From NCBI GenBank assembly GCA_964466595.1, contig CAYXNR010000074.1, positions 1 to 7,102 on the forward strand: a stretch of 7,102 nt of DNA, read 5' to 3'. The notes under the pieces are model-generated. The model searched no databases. It saw nothing but the letters and a program-made list of their open reading frames with translations, and was not told where the DNA came from. Numbering within the stretch: position 1 is the first letter of the stretch; every line of letters starts with the position of its first letter. Made by a program: the position numbers and the translations under genes. Shown here piece after piece: positions 1-5,878 of this stretch. This DNA is from JABDGC01 sp964466595. GTDB taxonomy: Bacteria; Pseudomonadota; Gammaproteobacteria; DSM-16500.

Positions 1-95
1 TGGACGAAAACATCTTCGCCGGTATCGCGGGCAATGAATCCAAAACCTTTGCTATTGTTGAACCATTTAACGGTTCCTTTTTCACGTACTGCCAT
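1..95 (-). CDS. Cold-shock protein (CspA family), N-terminal part, cut by window edge
   Basis: The minus strand from 95 reads M-A-V-R-E-K-G-T-V-K-W-F-N-N-S-K-G-F-G-F and continues I-A-R-D-T-G-E-D-V-F-V. This is the opening of a small cold-shock domain (OB-fold) protein. The RNP1-type motif KGFGFI and the start of the RNP2-type VFV motif are visible; their aromatic residues bind single-stranded RNA/DNA. Family members are about 65-75 residues, so roughly half the gene is present (31 codons plus 2 bases). The ATG at 93-95 is supported by an AGAGG Shine-Dalgarno at 106-110. Known family role: RNA chaperone or antiterminator, often but not always cold-induced; which paralogue this is cannot be decided. 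It lies downstream of the diguanylate cyclase gene on the same strand but has its own promoter candidate, so it is probably a separate transcript. Confidence 0.95.
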   Translation of the reverse strand, partial: MAVREKGTVKWFNNSKGFGFIARDTGEDVFV

Positions 96-218
96 AAAAT
101 TAAAACCTCTTTGATTGGTAAACTACATATTCTCTTACTACAGTAAACCACCTGCAATAAAGTCCACAGTGTATCAGAATTAATCCAAAATGATAATAGG
201 GGAAAGAGGGCGGTCCAA
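96..218 (-). promoter_or_regulatory. Promoter and leader of the cold-shock gene
   Basis: On the minus strand TTGGAC (213-218) and TATCAT (190-195) are separated by exactly 17 bp, a good sigma-70 arrangement. Transcription would begin near 183, giving a leader of nearly 90 nt before the ATG at 95. Long structured leaders are common on cold-shock mRNAs. A small dyad, TTACT-AC-AGTAA, sits at 135-146 inside this leader, and the Shine-Dalgarno AGAGG is at 106-110. The promoter match is seen in the sequence; temperature-dependent folding of the leader is only inferred from the gene family. Confidence 0.5.
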
Positions 219-270
219 TTTAAGGTCAAAAGATGAATATAAAAACGCAGTTAATTTGAAAAATATGAAT

Positions 271-1485
271 TTATTCAAGCACTTTCAGTTCATCTTGGTA
301 AAACTCATAGCGATTTCTGCCCAGCATTTTAGCGCGATATAAGGCAATATCTGCCTTTTTCAGCAAGATTTTTTGGTTAGTCCCATCATCCGGGAAGAAA
401 CTGGCTCCTATGCTTAAGGAGATACCAATAGCATGCTCACCCGCACGGAGCGGCCGCGCAAAGGCTTTATGGATTTCATGATTAAACTCTTCAACCCTTC
501 TATTTAAATCCTTTGCCAACAAGAGAATAATAAACTCGTCTCCTCCCACCCTCGCTAGACTTTCTCCCGGATGCAAATTTTCCTTTAATAGGTTCGCGAC
601 CTTCACCATGAGATCATCACCGACATCATGTCCATAATTATCGTTGATGGTTTTAAAATGGTCGATATCGATGAACATAATGCAAAACCTTGTTTGTTGC
701 TGTTTTGCCTCGATTAACACTTTCTCAAAGCGCACATCAAAGGAATAGCGGTTTTCCACGCCGGTTAAAAAGTCATGGCTGACTAAATAACTAAGTTGTT
801 TTTTGGATTTTTCATGCTCGATGATTTCCTGATGGAGCTCTTTGTTTGTCTCTTTGAGACGCTTTAGCAGCAATTCATTTTCATAGCGTAAGCGCAGAGA
901 TTTGACAAATTGAAAATAGGTTTTATGTGCCAAGGACAACATAAAACCCAAATAACCAAAAAGAGCTAAACTTAAATAAGTATAAATCGGCTGATCTTGC
1001 AGAAAAGTCCAGAGAGCCAAAGGTAGAATGGAGGACAGCATGAATAAAGTATTGGCGGCCCGGCTCGCTTTTAAGGTTTGACAGCCGCCGGCATTGAGTC
1101 CTGCGATAATAATAATAATGAACACTTTGTGTAAAAGGGCGTCAGAAGACGTTAATGCACAGCCGGCGATGCCCCAAACTAAGCCGGAGAGTAGAGTACC
1201 AAAAATAAATATTTTCAAATGCAGGACTGGATGATAAGGGTCCCGATGATACCAATTCCAAAAGCCAATCCGCAAAACCGATAAACCCAACACAGCAGCG
1301 TACCAACTGAGCATGACGACGTGATTTTCCCAACGATATAGTCCTAGAAAAACTAAAGTGGCACAAAGCAAAGTGGCGGGTAGGGTTGTTCCTAGGAGAT
1401 GACTATGCAAACGCGCAACGCAATCCTTGAAGATCCTTTGGTTAATTTCCTTTTTATCCGCAGGCGAAATAAGAGTCATTGCCAT
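271..1485 (-). CDS. Membrane-anchored GGDEF diguanylate cyclase
   Basis: This 404-residue protein should make the second messenger cyclic-di-GMP from two GTP at the inner membrane. About six hydrophobic segments (near residues 33-52, 56-76, 90-110, 119-135, 145-162 and 166-186) form a MASE-like sensor region that I cannot assign to a named type. A charged helix (about 195-232) then leads into a GGDEF domain (about 235-396). Visible motifs are SHDFLTGVENR, FIDIDHFKTINDNYGHDVGD, an intact GGDEF at 314-318 and the late ADIALYRAKMLGRNR. The catalytic residues look complete. The four residues at the usual inhibitory I-site are HPGE rather than RxxD, so product feedback by that route is probably lost. 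There is no EAL or REC domain. The start at 1485 has no clear Shine-Dalgarno, and a second in-frame ATG lies two codons later. A TATAAT occurs upstream at 1522-1527 without a convincing -35. Confidence 0.93.
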   Translation of the reverse strand: MAMTLISPADKKEINQRIFKDCVARLHSHLLGTTLPATLLCATLVFLGLYRWENHVVMLSWYAAVLGLSVLRIGFWNWYHRDPYHPVLHLKIFIFGTLLSGLVWGIAGCALTSSDALLHKVFIIIIIAGLNAGGCQTLKASRAANTLFMLSSILPLALWTFLQDQPIYTYLSLALFGYLGFMLSLAHKTYFQFVKSLRLRYENELLLKRLKETNKELHQEIIEHEKSKKQLSYLVSHDFLTGVENRYSFDVRFEKVLIEAKQQQTRFCIMFIDIDHFKTINDNYGHDVGDDLMVKVANLLKENLHPGESLARVGGDEFIILLLAKDLNRRVEEFNHEIHKAFARPLRAGEHAIGISLSIGASFFPDDGTNQKILLKKADIALYRAKMLGRNRYEFYQDELKVLE

Positions 1486-1521
1486 AGGTAGCCCAACATT
1501 CCTATTTATCCTAATCTATAT

Positions 1522-1527
1522 ATTATA
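1522..1527 (-). promoter_or_regulatory. Candidate -10 box for the GGDEF gene
   Basis: A consensus TATAAT on the minus strand lies 36 bp before the start codon at 1485. No good -35 hexamer is found at 16-18 bp; the nearest TTG-type hexamer (TTGTGC, 1551-1556) is too far at 23 bp. This is a plausible but weak or regulator-dependent promoter. Confidence 0.3.
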
Positions 1528-1642
1528 CACCCTTGGCAGGCCCACTATTTGCACAACCTGGTATATAATAAATTCAGGGTGCTAAGGAAGAAATTCGACG
1601 TTGTCGCACAATTAATCAAAGAGTTGTCGGCGGCGCCCGTCG

Positions 1643-1674
1643 CCCGTCATTGCGAGCGAAGCGCGGCAATCTAG
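1643..1674. repeat. REP-like dispersed palindromic repeat
   Basis: The stretch contains GTCATTGCGAGCGAAGCG followed by CGGCAATCTAG, with ATTGC at 1649-1653 pairing with GCAAT at 1666-1670 and an internal GCG/CGC pairing. Intergenic repeats with this core (GTCATTGCGAGCG...GCAATC) are, to my knowledge, scattered in many copies through several bacterial genomes, including intracellular gammaproteobacteria and Rickettsiales. Only one copy is visible in this window, so its dispersed nature rests on recalled knowledge rather than on the sequence shown. Confidence 0.6.
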
Positions 1675-1709
1675 TTTTTGCTTTTTAAAGTAAGTCCCTA
1701 TAAAGATCA

Positions 1710-1734
1710 TTCCAATAAGGTTCATTAATTGGAA
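1710..1734. repeat. AT-rich inverted repeat, possible weak terminator
   Basis: TTCCAAT (1710-1716) and ATTGGAA (1728-1734) form a perfect 7-bp stem with an 11-base loop, about 95 bp past the stop codon of the 438-residue gene. It has little GC and no following T-tract, so it is a weak terminator candidate at best. It could equally be a protein-binding dyad. Confidence 0.3.
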
Positions 1735-1827
1735 ACAATATAATCGCAGTTTAATTAATTGAGGTAACTTTACCCTGTGGTTCAAAGACCAGTCTATTGA
1801 TATTCCGTCACCGGATGAGTATCGGTA

Positions 1828-3144
1828 TTATCCTCGGTTACCCGTACCCGTTACCCCTCGTTTGGGGCGGACACCGTTCTCCTCTTTCTCCAAGTTTGCA
1901 ATCTCTTGTCCTGGAGTGGTTTTCGCATTTTTACTAAAAAGCCCAAGGAACGACGACGCGAATCTTGCGAATTTTTTGGTATTATTATTAATCTGGTCCG
2001 CACTCTTTGACACCTCTTCCAAATCTTCCTTGACACCCAGTTTTTCTTTAACTTCCTTCACGATCTTTGTTGCAATAGCATCCTTTAGCCCTGGCATATT
2101 TTTTTTATCAAAAATTCTTCCTACATCAACAGAATTAGAAATTTTGCTTCCAGTCAGCTTCAGCTTTTCTATTTCCTCATCAGTTACATCTGTAAGGAGA
2201 GAAATGGCTTCACCGGCAAATGTGTAAGCTTGCTCCGTTATAAAATTTTCATTCAGTTCTCCATTCTTGTCTATCAGGGCTGTTTTTTTGAAATCAAAGA
2301 GACTCACCCCCTTTTCTGCAAAATCAAATAAAAAAAACTTTAGAATTCGATGGCTATCTTCAAAAGTGTCTCCTGTGTCTTCTTCTTTAGTGTCTTTAGT
2401 GTCTTCTATTACCAAATTTAAGGTATCAGCCAGATTAATCGGTATTTCGTTAACAATAACAGTGACGATATCCTCCATCAGATACTTATCAATCAAACCC
2501 TCCAGGTACTCAGCTGTCAAATTTTCTTTTTTCCCAAAAATAAATGAGCGGCCATGATTTTCATCTTCCTGATGATTTTCATCTTCCTGATGATTTTCCA
2601 GGACTGGCAGGTCCTCTTCGCTATATTGGAATTCGATGTCTTGTCCGGTGGCTTTCTTCTTGAGCCGTACTTCTACGCCTTGATCTGCAAGAGATTCAAA
2701 GTTGGGCATAACAAGCGCTGGAAGCGTACACTCATTGCCTATGTCCTCCAGGTTCACAATTTCGTAATGCTGTGACCTGAGACCTAAACTGAGACATAAA
2801 TCACTGATGGCTTTTTCTTCATAGACAACTTCGCACCATCTCATCACAGAACACTGACCCGGTATAGCAATCACGTAGTCCGTTTTATCTTGATCTGTCT
2901 TTTTAGCTGGATCAGAGTATTCATATACCTTTTTGAGTCCTCCAGATGCGAGGTACTTACCAAATCCAAGTTTTTTCATTGCACGTGCATCGCCAAATAT
3001 TTTCCAGTCATTATCTGCCGCCTTTACAAAATCTCTATAACTAGCTCCATAAAATTTAAAAAGGTCCCTTGTATCACTCATGGAAGAGAATTCCTCTGGG
3101 GTCATTTTTTTGTCGTTACTCTCGTCGCCGTTACCTGATGACAT
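1828..3144 (-). CDS. Orphan protein with degenerate protein-kinase-like features; candidate secreted effector
   Basis: I do not recognise this 438-residue protein as a named family. It is soluble, with no signal peptide or membrane segment. Several stretches recall a protein kinase fold in order: a glycine-rich loop region (LASGGLKKVYEY, 65-76), a strand DYVIAIPG (89-96), a helix with paired glutamates (VVYEEKAISDL, 107-116), a hinge-like LPALVMPNFESL (141-152), a possible catalytic-loop remnant INLADTLNLVI (236-246) and a DFG-like FLFDFAEKG (271-279). The VAIK lysine is replaced by Pro95 and no HRD is seen, so it would be a pseudokinase or very divergent kinase. A low-complexity acidic insert with tandem HQEDEN units (185-196) and a TKDTKEEDTGDT stretch (249-260) interrupt the core. 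The C-terminal third is helical and charged and ends in a glycine/arginine-rich tail. The ATG at 3144 follows a perfect AGGAGG (3151-3156) at 6 bp. The gene is divergent from the 779-codon gene. Confidence 0.85.
   Translation of the reverse strand: MSSGNGDESNDKKMTPEEFSSMSDTRDLFKFYGASYRDFVKAADNDWKIFGDARAMKKLGFGKYLASGGLKKVYEYSDPAKKTDQDKTDYVIAIPGQCSVMRWCEVVYEEKAISDLCLSLGLRSQHYEIVNLEDIGNECTLPALVMPNFESLADQGVEVRLKKKATGQDIEFQYSEEDLPVLENHQEDENHQEDENHGRSFIFGKKENLTAEYLEGLIDKYLMEDIVTVIVNEIPINLADTLNLVIEDTKDTKEEDTGDTFEDSHRILKFFLFDFAEKGVSLFDFKKTALIDKNGELNENFITEQAYTFAGEAISLLTDVTDEEIEKLKLTGSKISNSVDVGRIFDKKNMPGLKDAIATKIVKEVKEKLGVKEDLEEVSKSADQINNNTKKFARFASSFLGLFSKNAKTTPGQEIANLEKEENGVRPKRGVTGTGNRG
2554..2598. 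repeat. In-frame 18-bp tandem repeat, 2.5 copies
   Basis: The unit ATGATTTTCATCTTCCTG (plus-strand reading) occurs at 2554-2571 and identically at 2572-2589, followed by a partial third copy at 2590-2598. Because 18 is a multiple of three, unit changes alter the length of the encoded acidic ENHQED repeat in the leftward protein without shifting frame. Perfect identity of the units suggests recent slippage. Confidence 0.9.
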
Positions 3145-3150
3145 AAAGAA

Positions 3151-3185
3151 CCTCCTCTGATATTGGCTTCTTTACCTTCATTATA
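3151..3185 (-). promoter_or_regulatory. Promoter -10 and ribosome-binding site of the 438-codon gene
   Basis: A consensus TATAAT lies on the minus strand at 3180-3185, and a perfect AGGAGG at 3151-3156 sits 6 bp before the ATG. At the 17-bp spacing the -35 position (3203-3208) reads AGGTCA, the first unit of the TGACC repeat tract, and not TTGACA. The promoter is therefore either weak or dependent on a factor bound at the repeats. Confidence 0.55.
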
Positions 3186-3202
3186 GCTCGATTATGACAA
3201 TT

Positions 3203-3227
3203 TGACCTGACCTGACCTGACCTGACC
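3203..3227. repeat. Five tandem TGACC units between divergent genes
   Basis: Five perfect copies of the pentamer TGACC (GGTCA on the other strand) run without interruption, followed by TGG. The tract starts 17 bp from the leftward TATAAT, so it covers the -35 region and upstream of that promoter. It is about 95 bp upstream of the rightward TATAAT. A pentamer tract outside coding sequence can change length by slippage and so alter promoter spacing, or it can be a cluster of regulator half-sites. The sequence alone does not choose between these. Confidence 0.9.
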
Positions 3228-3321
3228 TGGCGGATATTCAACGCATTGATTTGAAATAAGAAATAAAGGACCCGTTATTTATAGAACAATACCCTTTCAA
3301 CAAAAATTTCCAATATGCAAC

Positions 3322-3353
3322 TATAATTACAATAACAGGGCGAGCTTGAGGAG
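3322..3353 (+). promoter_or_regulatory. Promoter -10 candidate and ribosome-binding site of the 779-codon gene
   Basis: TATAAT at 3322-3327 is a consensus -10, but no good -35 is present; the nearest, TTCAAC at 3296-3301, has a long 20-bp spacer. GAGGAG at 3348-3353 is a strong Shine-Dalgarno 6 bp before the ATG at 3360, which decides the start. TTGAAA (3251-3256) with TATTTA (3276-3281) at 19 bp is a weaker alternative promoter upstream. Confidence 0.45.
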
Positions 3354-3359
3354 TGACAT

Positions 3360-5699
3360 ATGCCAGATAACAGCAAAGAAAAAGAAATAATAAACGCCAT
3401 AATGAGCATCAAAGAAGAAAAAGATTCAGACGAGCTTGCAGACTTCATCATAGAAGCCCTCGAAGCGGGCGAGATTACGGAAAATGGAATGCAGAGAATA
3501 TTAAGCGTGGCCGTTAACAACAAGTTTTGTCCCAGTGAAATAGTGCAGCTGCTCCTTGATACCGACACCATTCCCTTTACAACGGAAACAATGATTAAAG
3601 TTATAAAAAATGCAGCCAAACAGCCGGACAGCGAAAAACTTGGAATGCTCCGCATGGAATTTAATGGAACTCTTATGGACCAGGCTATAATTCATAATAC
3701 CTTGTACACAGAGATACTTGAAAAAATGAATGCTTCTACCTCGAGTGAAGAAAGGAAGGAATATCTTACAGTTCTTAACATGCTTACGGGAGTACTCGAA
3801 AGTGTAGAAGAAAAAATTGAGGAACATGAAAATATTGATGAAAATATTTTTTCAGAAGATGAAAAGAATGAATTTTTAAAAGCTGCCATTATAAATAAGC
3901 TCTGGCCTGCTGAAGCAATAACTCAACTTTTAAAAATTGGCACTACTGTCGACCAGGATATTCTCGAACTTGCTATTGACCATAGAGATCCAGAAAAATT
4001 CGTAATTCTTTTTGCTCATTATGACGGAGACCTCGAAAAACTTATTTTTTCAGAAGATGAAAAAAATGATTTTTTAAAAGCTGCCGTTATAAATACACAC
4101 TGCCCTGCGGAAGCAATAACTCTACTTTTAAAAAAGGGCATTACTGTCGACCAGGATATTCTTGAACTTGCCATAGACAATGGAGATCCAGAAAAATTCA
4201 GAATTCTTTTTGAGCATTATGACGGTGACCTTGGCGCGCTTTACAAGAAATCAAAAGAATTTATGGACGCAGAAATCAAAAAATCCGCTGATTCACACAA
4301 TACAAAAAATAATCGTGTTTCAGAATATCTGGAAATTGTATTTCAGATACACATTAAGAAATATAAAAATATACCAGAAGAATATCAGGATATTGTGAAA
4401 CCAATCCTTGATATCGCTGACAACATAAACGATTACTCAAACTGGGAAAAATATGTTCTTTTGGAATCAGTTGCCCGCTTTATTAATCGTAACATTCTGC
4501 TTAATATCAACTTTACACTGTCTGATAACGGAAATTTTATATTTTCTGACGTCCTTCAGGAGGAAATGACTGATCATCCTCTCAGGGAGAAAAATTCTAA
4601 AACCATAATACTGGATGCCTTAAGAAATCAGGTATCAGAGCTTACGAAACCGTTTAAAACAGTGGAAGATTGGCTGAACTCCATAAAGGGGCATCCTGAT
4701 CTTGAGCAGACCGAAATAGATAAAATATGTACAAACTTTCTTTCTTCGATTAATACTGAAGTGCAGAATCTATTCAAAAATTTTGAAAAAAATGACAGAA
4801 AAAAAATTAAGCTTTATGAAGGAAAATCCATCTATCTTGGAATGAGTGATACATTTTATGAAAAATATAATACCGTATGTGAAAATATTATATCCGTCAT
4901 GAATGGGGAGATTAGCGATCTGATCGAAGAAAAACGAAAAATTAATAAAAATAAAAAAATAACAATAGACACTGAAGAAAAAGATAGCAAGAAAGCCTCT
5001 ATCAAGCGGGAAAGAGAGGAGGGTACATTGAGTGGACCTGTTAAAACAGATGATAGCAAGAAAGTATCCGCCAAAGCGAATCCCTATACAACATCTCCGT
5101 ATCCTAAAGTTCCTCAAGAAGCGCTAGTGGGTAAAAAACCGAAAAAAAATAGGAATCTCTTTTTTGCTAGTAATTCTGATGAAGAAACGCCTGTTACAAT
5201 TGAACCTAAAAAAACAGATAAAAAATGCCTCAAGATTACCGTCACCCGCGGGAACAACACATGGTCCTATAGTGATGAAGCTAACGAAGAGGACAATACT
5301 CTTTACGAAATGACGGCCAAATACGCAAATGTACGCACATTTGTTGTAATACCCAGCCAAATTATAGATCGTTATCCTGACGCAAAAGATAAAATTATTA
5401 GTGCAACCGACTTTGGCGACAAAGAATCCTCCATTAAAACCATAAAAGACACTGAGGTTGAACTTTCCGAATGGGATTTCAAATATAAGTTCTATACGCA
5501 AGGTGACAAGCATACACGCTGTCTATTTCGAAAACTGAAAGAAAACGTAAAAATTGAACCGAAAGACGCAGAGGTATTCATAGTAGGTTGTGAGAGTGCT
5601 GCAATCAAGAAAAAAGGTCGTTATGTAAATAAACGGCATCCTCTTGAAAAAAGTAAAAATCCTGAACTCTCCACGAAAAAAAGGAAACTTAGTCAATGA
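3360..5699 (+). CDS. Large orphan repeat protein with basic nuclear-signal-like tail; candidate secreted effector
   Basis: I do not recognise a named family for this 779-residue protein. It is soluble, with no signal peptide or membrane segment, and is rich in Lys, Glu, Ile and Asn. Residues 163-228 and 229-294 are two 66-residue tandem repeats, identical at 52 of 66 positions (motifs IFSEDEKN, PAEAIT, TVDQDILELAID, DPEKF, HYDGDL). Residues about 38-107 look like a diverged third copy (NNKFCPSEIVQLLL). The helix-turn-helix pattern resembles ankyrin-type solenoids but is not canonical. A helical region follows (about 315-520), then a lysine/glutamate-rich linker (about 520-620) with GKKPKKNR, and an uncharacterised mixed domain (about 622-745). 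The tail ends STKKRKLSQ, similar to a monopartite nuclear localisation signal. In an intracellular bacterium this layout would suit a type IV secretion effector, but that is inference. The strong GAGGAG (3348-3353) supports the start. The neighbouring 438-codon gene is transcribed away from it. Confidence 0.88.
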   Translation: MPDNSKEKEIINAIMSIKEEKDSDELADFIIEALEAGEITENGMQRILSVAVNNKFCPSEIVQLLLDTDTIPFTTETMIKVIKNAAKQPDSEKLGMLRMEFNGTLMDQAIIHNTLYTEILEKMNASTSSEERKEYLTVLNMLTGVLESVEEKIEEHENIDENIFSEDEKNEFLKAAIINKLWPAEAITQLLKIGTTVDQDILELAIDHRDPEKFVILFAHYDGDLEKLIFSEDEKNDFLKAAVINTHCPAEAITLLLKKGITVDQDILELAIDNGDPEKFRILFEHYDGDLGALYKKSKEFMDAEIKKSADSHNTKNNRVSEYLEIVFQIHIKKYKNIPEEYQDIVKPILDIADNINDYSNWEKYVLLESVARFINRNILLNINFTLSDNGNFIFSDVLQEEMTDHPLREKNSKTIILDALRNQVSELTKPFKTVEDWLNSIKGHPDLEQTEIDKICTNFLSSINTEVQNLFKNFEKNDRKKIKLYEGKSIYLGMSDTFYEKYNTVCENIISVMNGEISDLIEEKRKINKNKKITIDTEEKDSKKASIKREREEGTLSGPVKTDDSKKVSAKANPYTTSPYPKVPQEALVGKKPKKNRNLFFASNSDEETPVTIEPKKTDKKCLKITVTRGNNTWSYSDEANEEDNTLYEMTAKYANVRTFVVIPSQIIDRYPDAKDKIISATDFGDKESSIKTIKDTEVELSEWDFKYKFYTQGDKHTRCLFRKLKENVKIEPKDAEVFIVGCESAAIKKKGRYVNKRHPLEKSKNPELSTKKRKLSQ
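3846..4241 (+). repeat. Two 198-bp tandem direct repeats inside the 779-codon gene
   Basis: Unit A (3846-4043) and unit B (4044-4241) are adjacent and equal in length, with long identical blocks such as ACTGTCGACCAGGATATTCT near the middle of each. They encode the 66-residue repeats. Identity is high but not complete, so this is a past in-frame duplication that has since diverged. Confidence 0.9.
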
Positions 5700-5734
5700 C
5701 AGACCTTTATCTCAGCGGACAGCAAAGCCTCCTT

Positions 5735-5770
5735 TAAAATATGCTATGATTAAGTAAAGGCCTTTAGGAG
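5735..5770 (+). promoter_or_regulatory. Promoter -10 candidate and ribosome-binding site of the interrupted gene
   Basis: TATGAT at 5745-5750 (or the overlapping TAAAAT at 5735-5740) could serve as -10; no clear -35 is seen. AGGAG at 5766-5770 is 6 bp before the ATG at 5777. A perfect 10-bp palindrome, AAAGGCCTTT, lies between them at 5756-5765. These signals indicate that the interrupted frame was a real, independently transcribed gene. Confidence 0.4.
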
Positions 5771-5776
5771 CCGCTT

Positions 5777-5843
5777 ATGACCTGGATTGTTACCGCGAAT
5801 TCAAATCAATGCCGTATCTATCACTACGATGGAAAGGTCGAAA
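5777..5843 (+). pseudogene. 5' fragment of a gene broken by IS insertion, resembling a host attachment protein
   Basis: The frame opens M-T-W-I-V-T-A-N-S-N-Q-C-R-I-Y-H-Y-D-G-K-V-E, then runs into the left end of the insertion sequence at 5844 and stops in IS sequence at 5924-5926. Only 22 native codons remain, with a 27-residue nonsense tail. An opening of the form T-W-I-V-x-A-N followed by a short R-I-Y/F strand resembles the 'protein required for attachment to host cells' family (host attachment proteins, baeRF-like). That family is usually about 140-160 residues, so most of the gene must lie beyond the right edge of the window. The family call rests on a short stretch and is tentative; that the gene is disrupted is well supported by its start, ribosome-binding site and the IS boundary. 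Confidence 0.6.
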
Positions 5844-5878
5844 TGATGTCGCCCCGAAAAAACGGACACTCAACTAAG
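5844..5878. repeat. IS terminal inverted repeat (transposase 3' side)
   Basis: This is the distal end relative to transposase transcription. It matches the opposite end, read inward, at TGAT, GCCCCGA, CGGACAC and ACTAAG, with mismatches between these blocks. The orfB stop codon (5874-5876) lies inside this repeat, which is common in compact IS3 elements. Confidence 0.88.

Larger units (their letters stand above)
1486..1827. other. Gene-free spacer with repeats
   Basis: I see no supportable coding region or RNA gene here. The spacer holds the -10 candidate for the leftward GGDEF gene, a second TATAAT on the plus strand (1564-1569) with no open frame behind it, a GC-rich patch (about 1628-1645), a REP-like palindrome (1643-1674) and an AT-rich inverted repeat (1710-1734). 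No classical hairpin plus T-tract terminator follows the stop codon of the leftward gene that ends at 1828. Confidence 0.6.

Noticed and set aside
1105..1122. Run of ATA/ATT triplets (poly-isoleucine) as a variable repeat
   Set aside because: It encodes a normal transmembrane segment of the GGDEF protein, and triplet changes would not shift the frame; too short to call a functional microsatellite.
1561..1620. Plus-strand TATAAT at 1564-1569 as promoter of a small gene or RNA
   Set aside because: No -35 at proper spacing, and the following frames close within a few codons. No stable RNA structure or terminator is recognisable.
2236..2302. Second DFG-like motif SLFDFKK as the kinase DFG
   Set aside because: FLFDFAEKG just before it fits the expected hydrophobic-strand context better; the second motif is probably a nearby chance similarity.
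1862..2775. Plus-strand open frames at 1862-2227, 2267-2557 and 2554-2775
   Set aside because: All lie antisense to the 438-codon gene, lack good ribosome-binding sites and give low-complexity serine/phenylalanine-rich translations typical of the reverse of Lys/Glu-rich coding sequence.
2890..3138. Plus-strand open frame over the start of the 438-codon gene
   Set aside because: It is the antisense shadow of a gene with a perfect Shine-Dalgarno and TATAAT; there is no ribosome-binding site of its own.
3203..3227. CRISPR-like array
   Set aside because: The units are 5 bp with no spacers; this is a simple tandem repeat.
3275..3889. Minus-strand open frames opposite the N-terminal part of the 779-codon gene
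   Set aside because: The translations are serine/phenylalanine-rich shadows without start signals; the sense strand shows repeats and a strong start.
4770..5513. Minus-strand open frames with hydrophobic, membrane-like translations
   Set aside because: Phe/Ile-rich runs are the expected reverse complement of Lys/Glu/Asn codons in the charged linker; no ribosome-binding site.
5700..5776. Intrinsic terminator after the 779-codon gene
   Set aside because: The only palindrome (AAAGGCCTTT at 5756-5765) lacks a T-tract and lies in the leader of the next gene.
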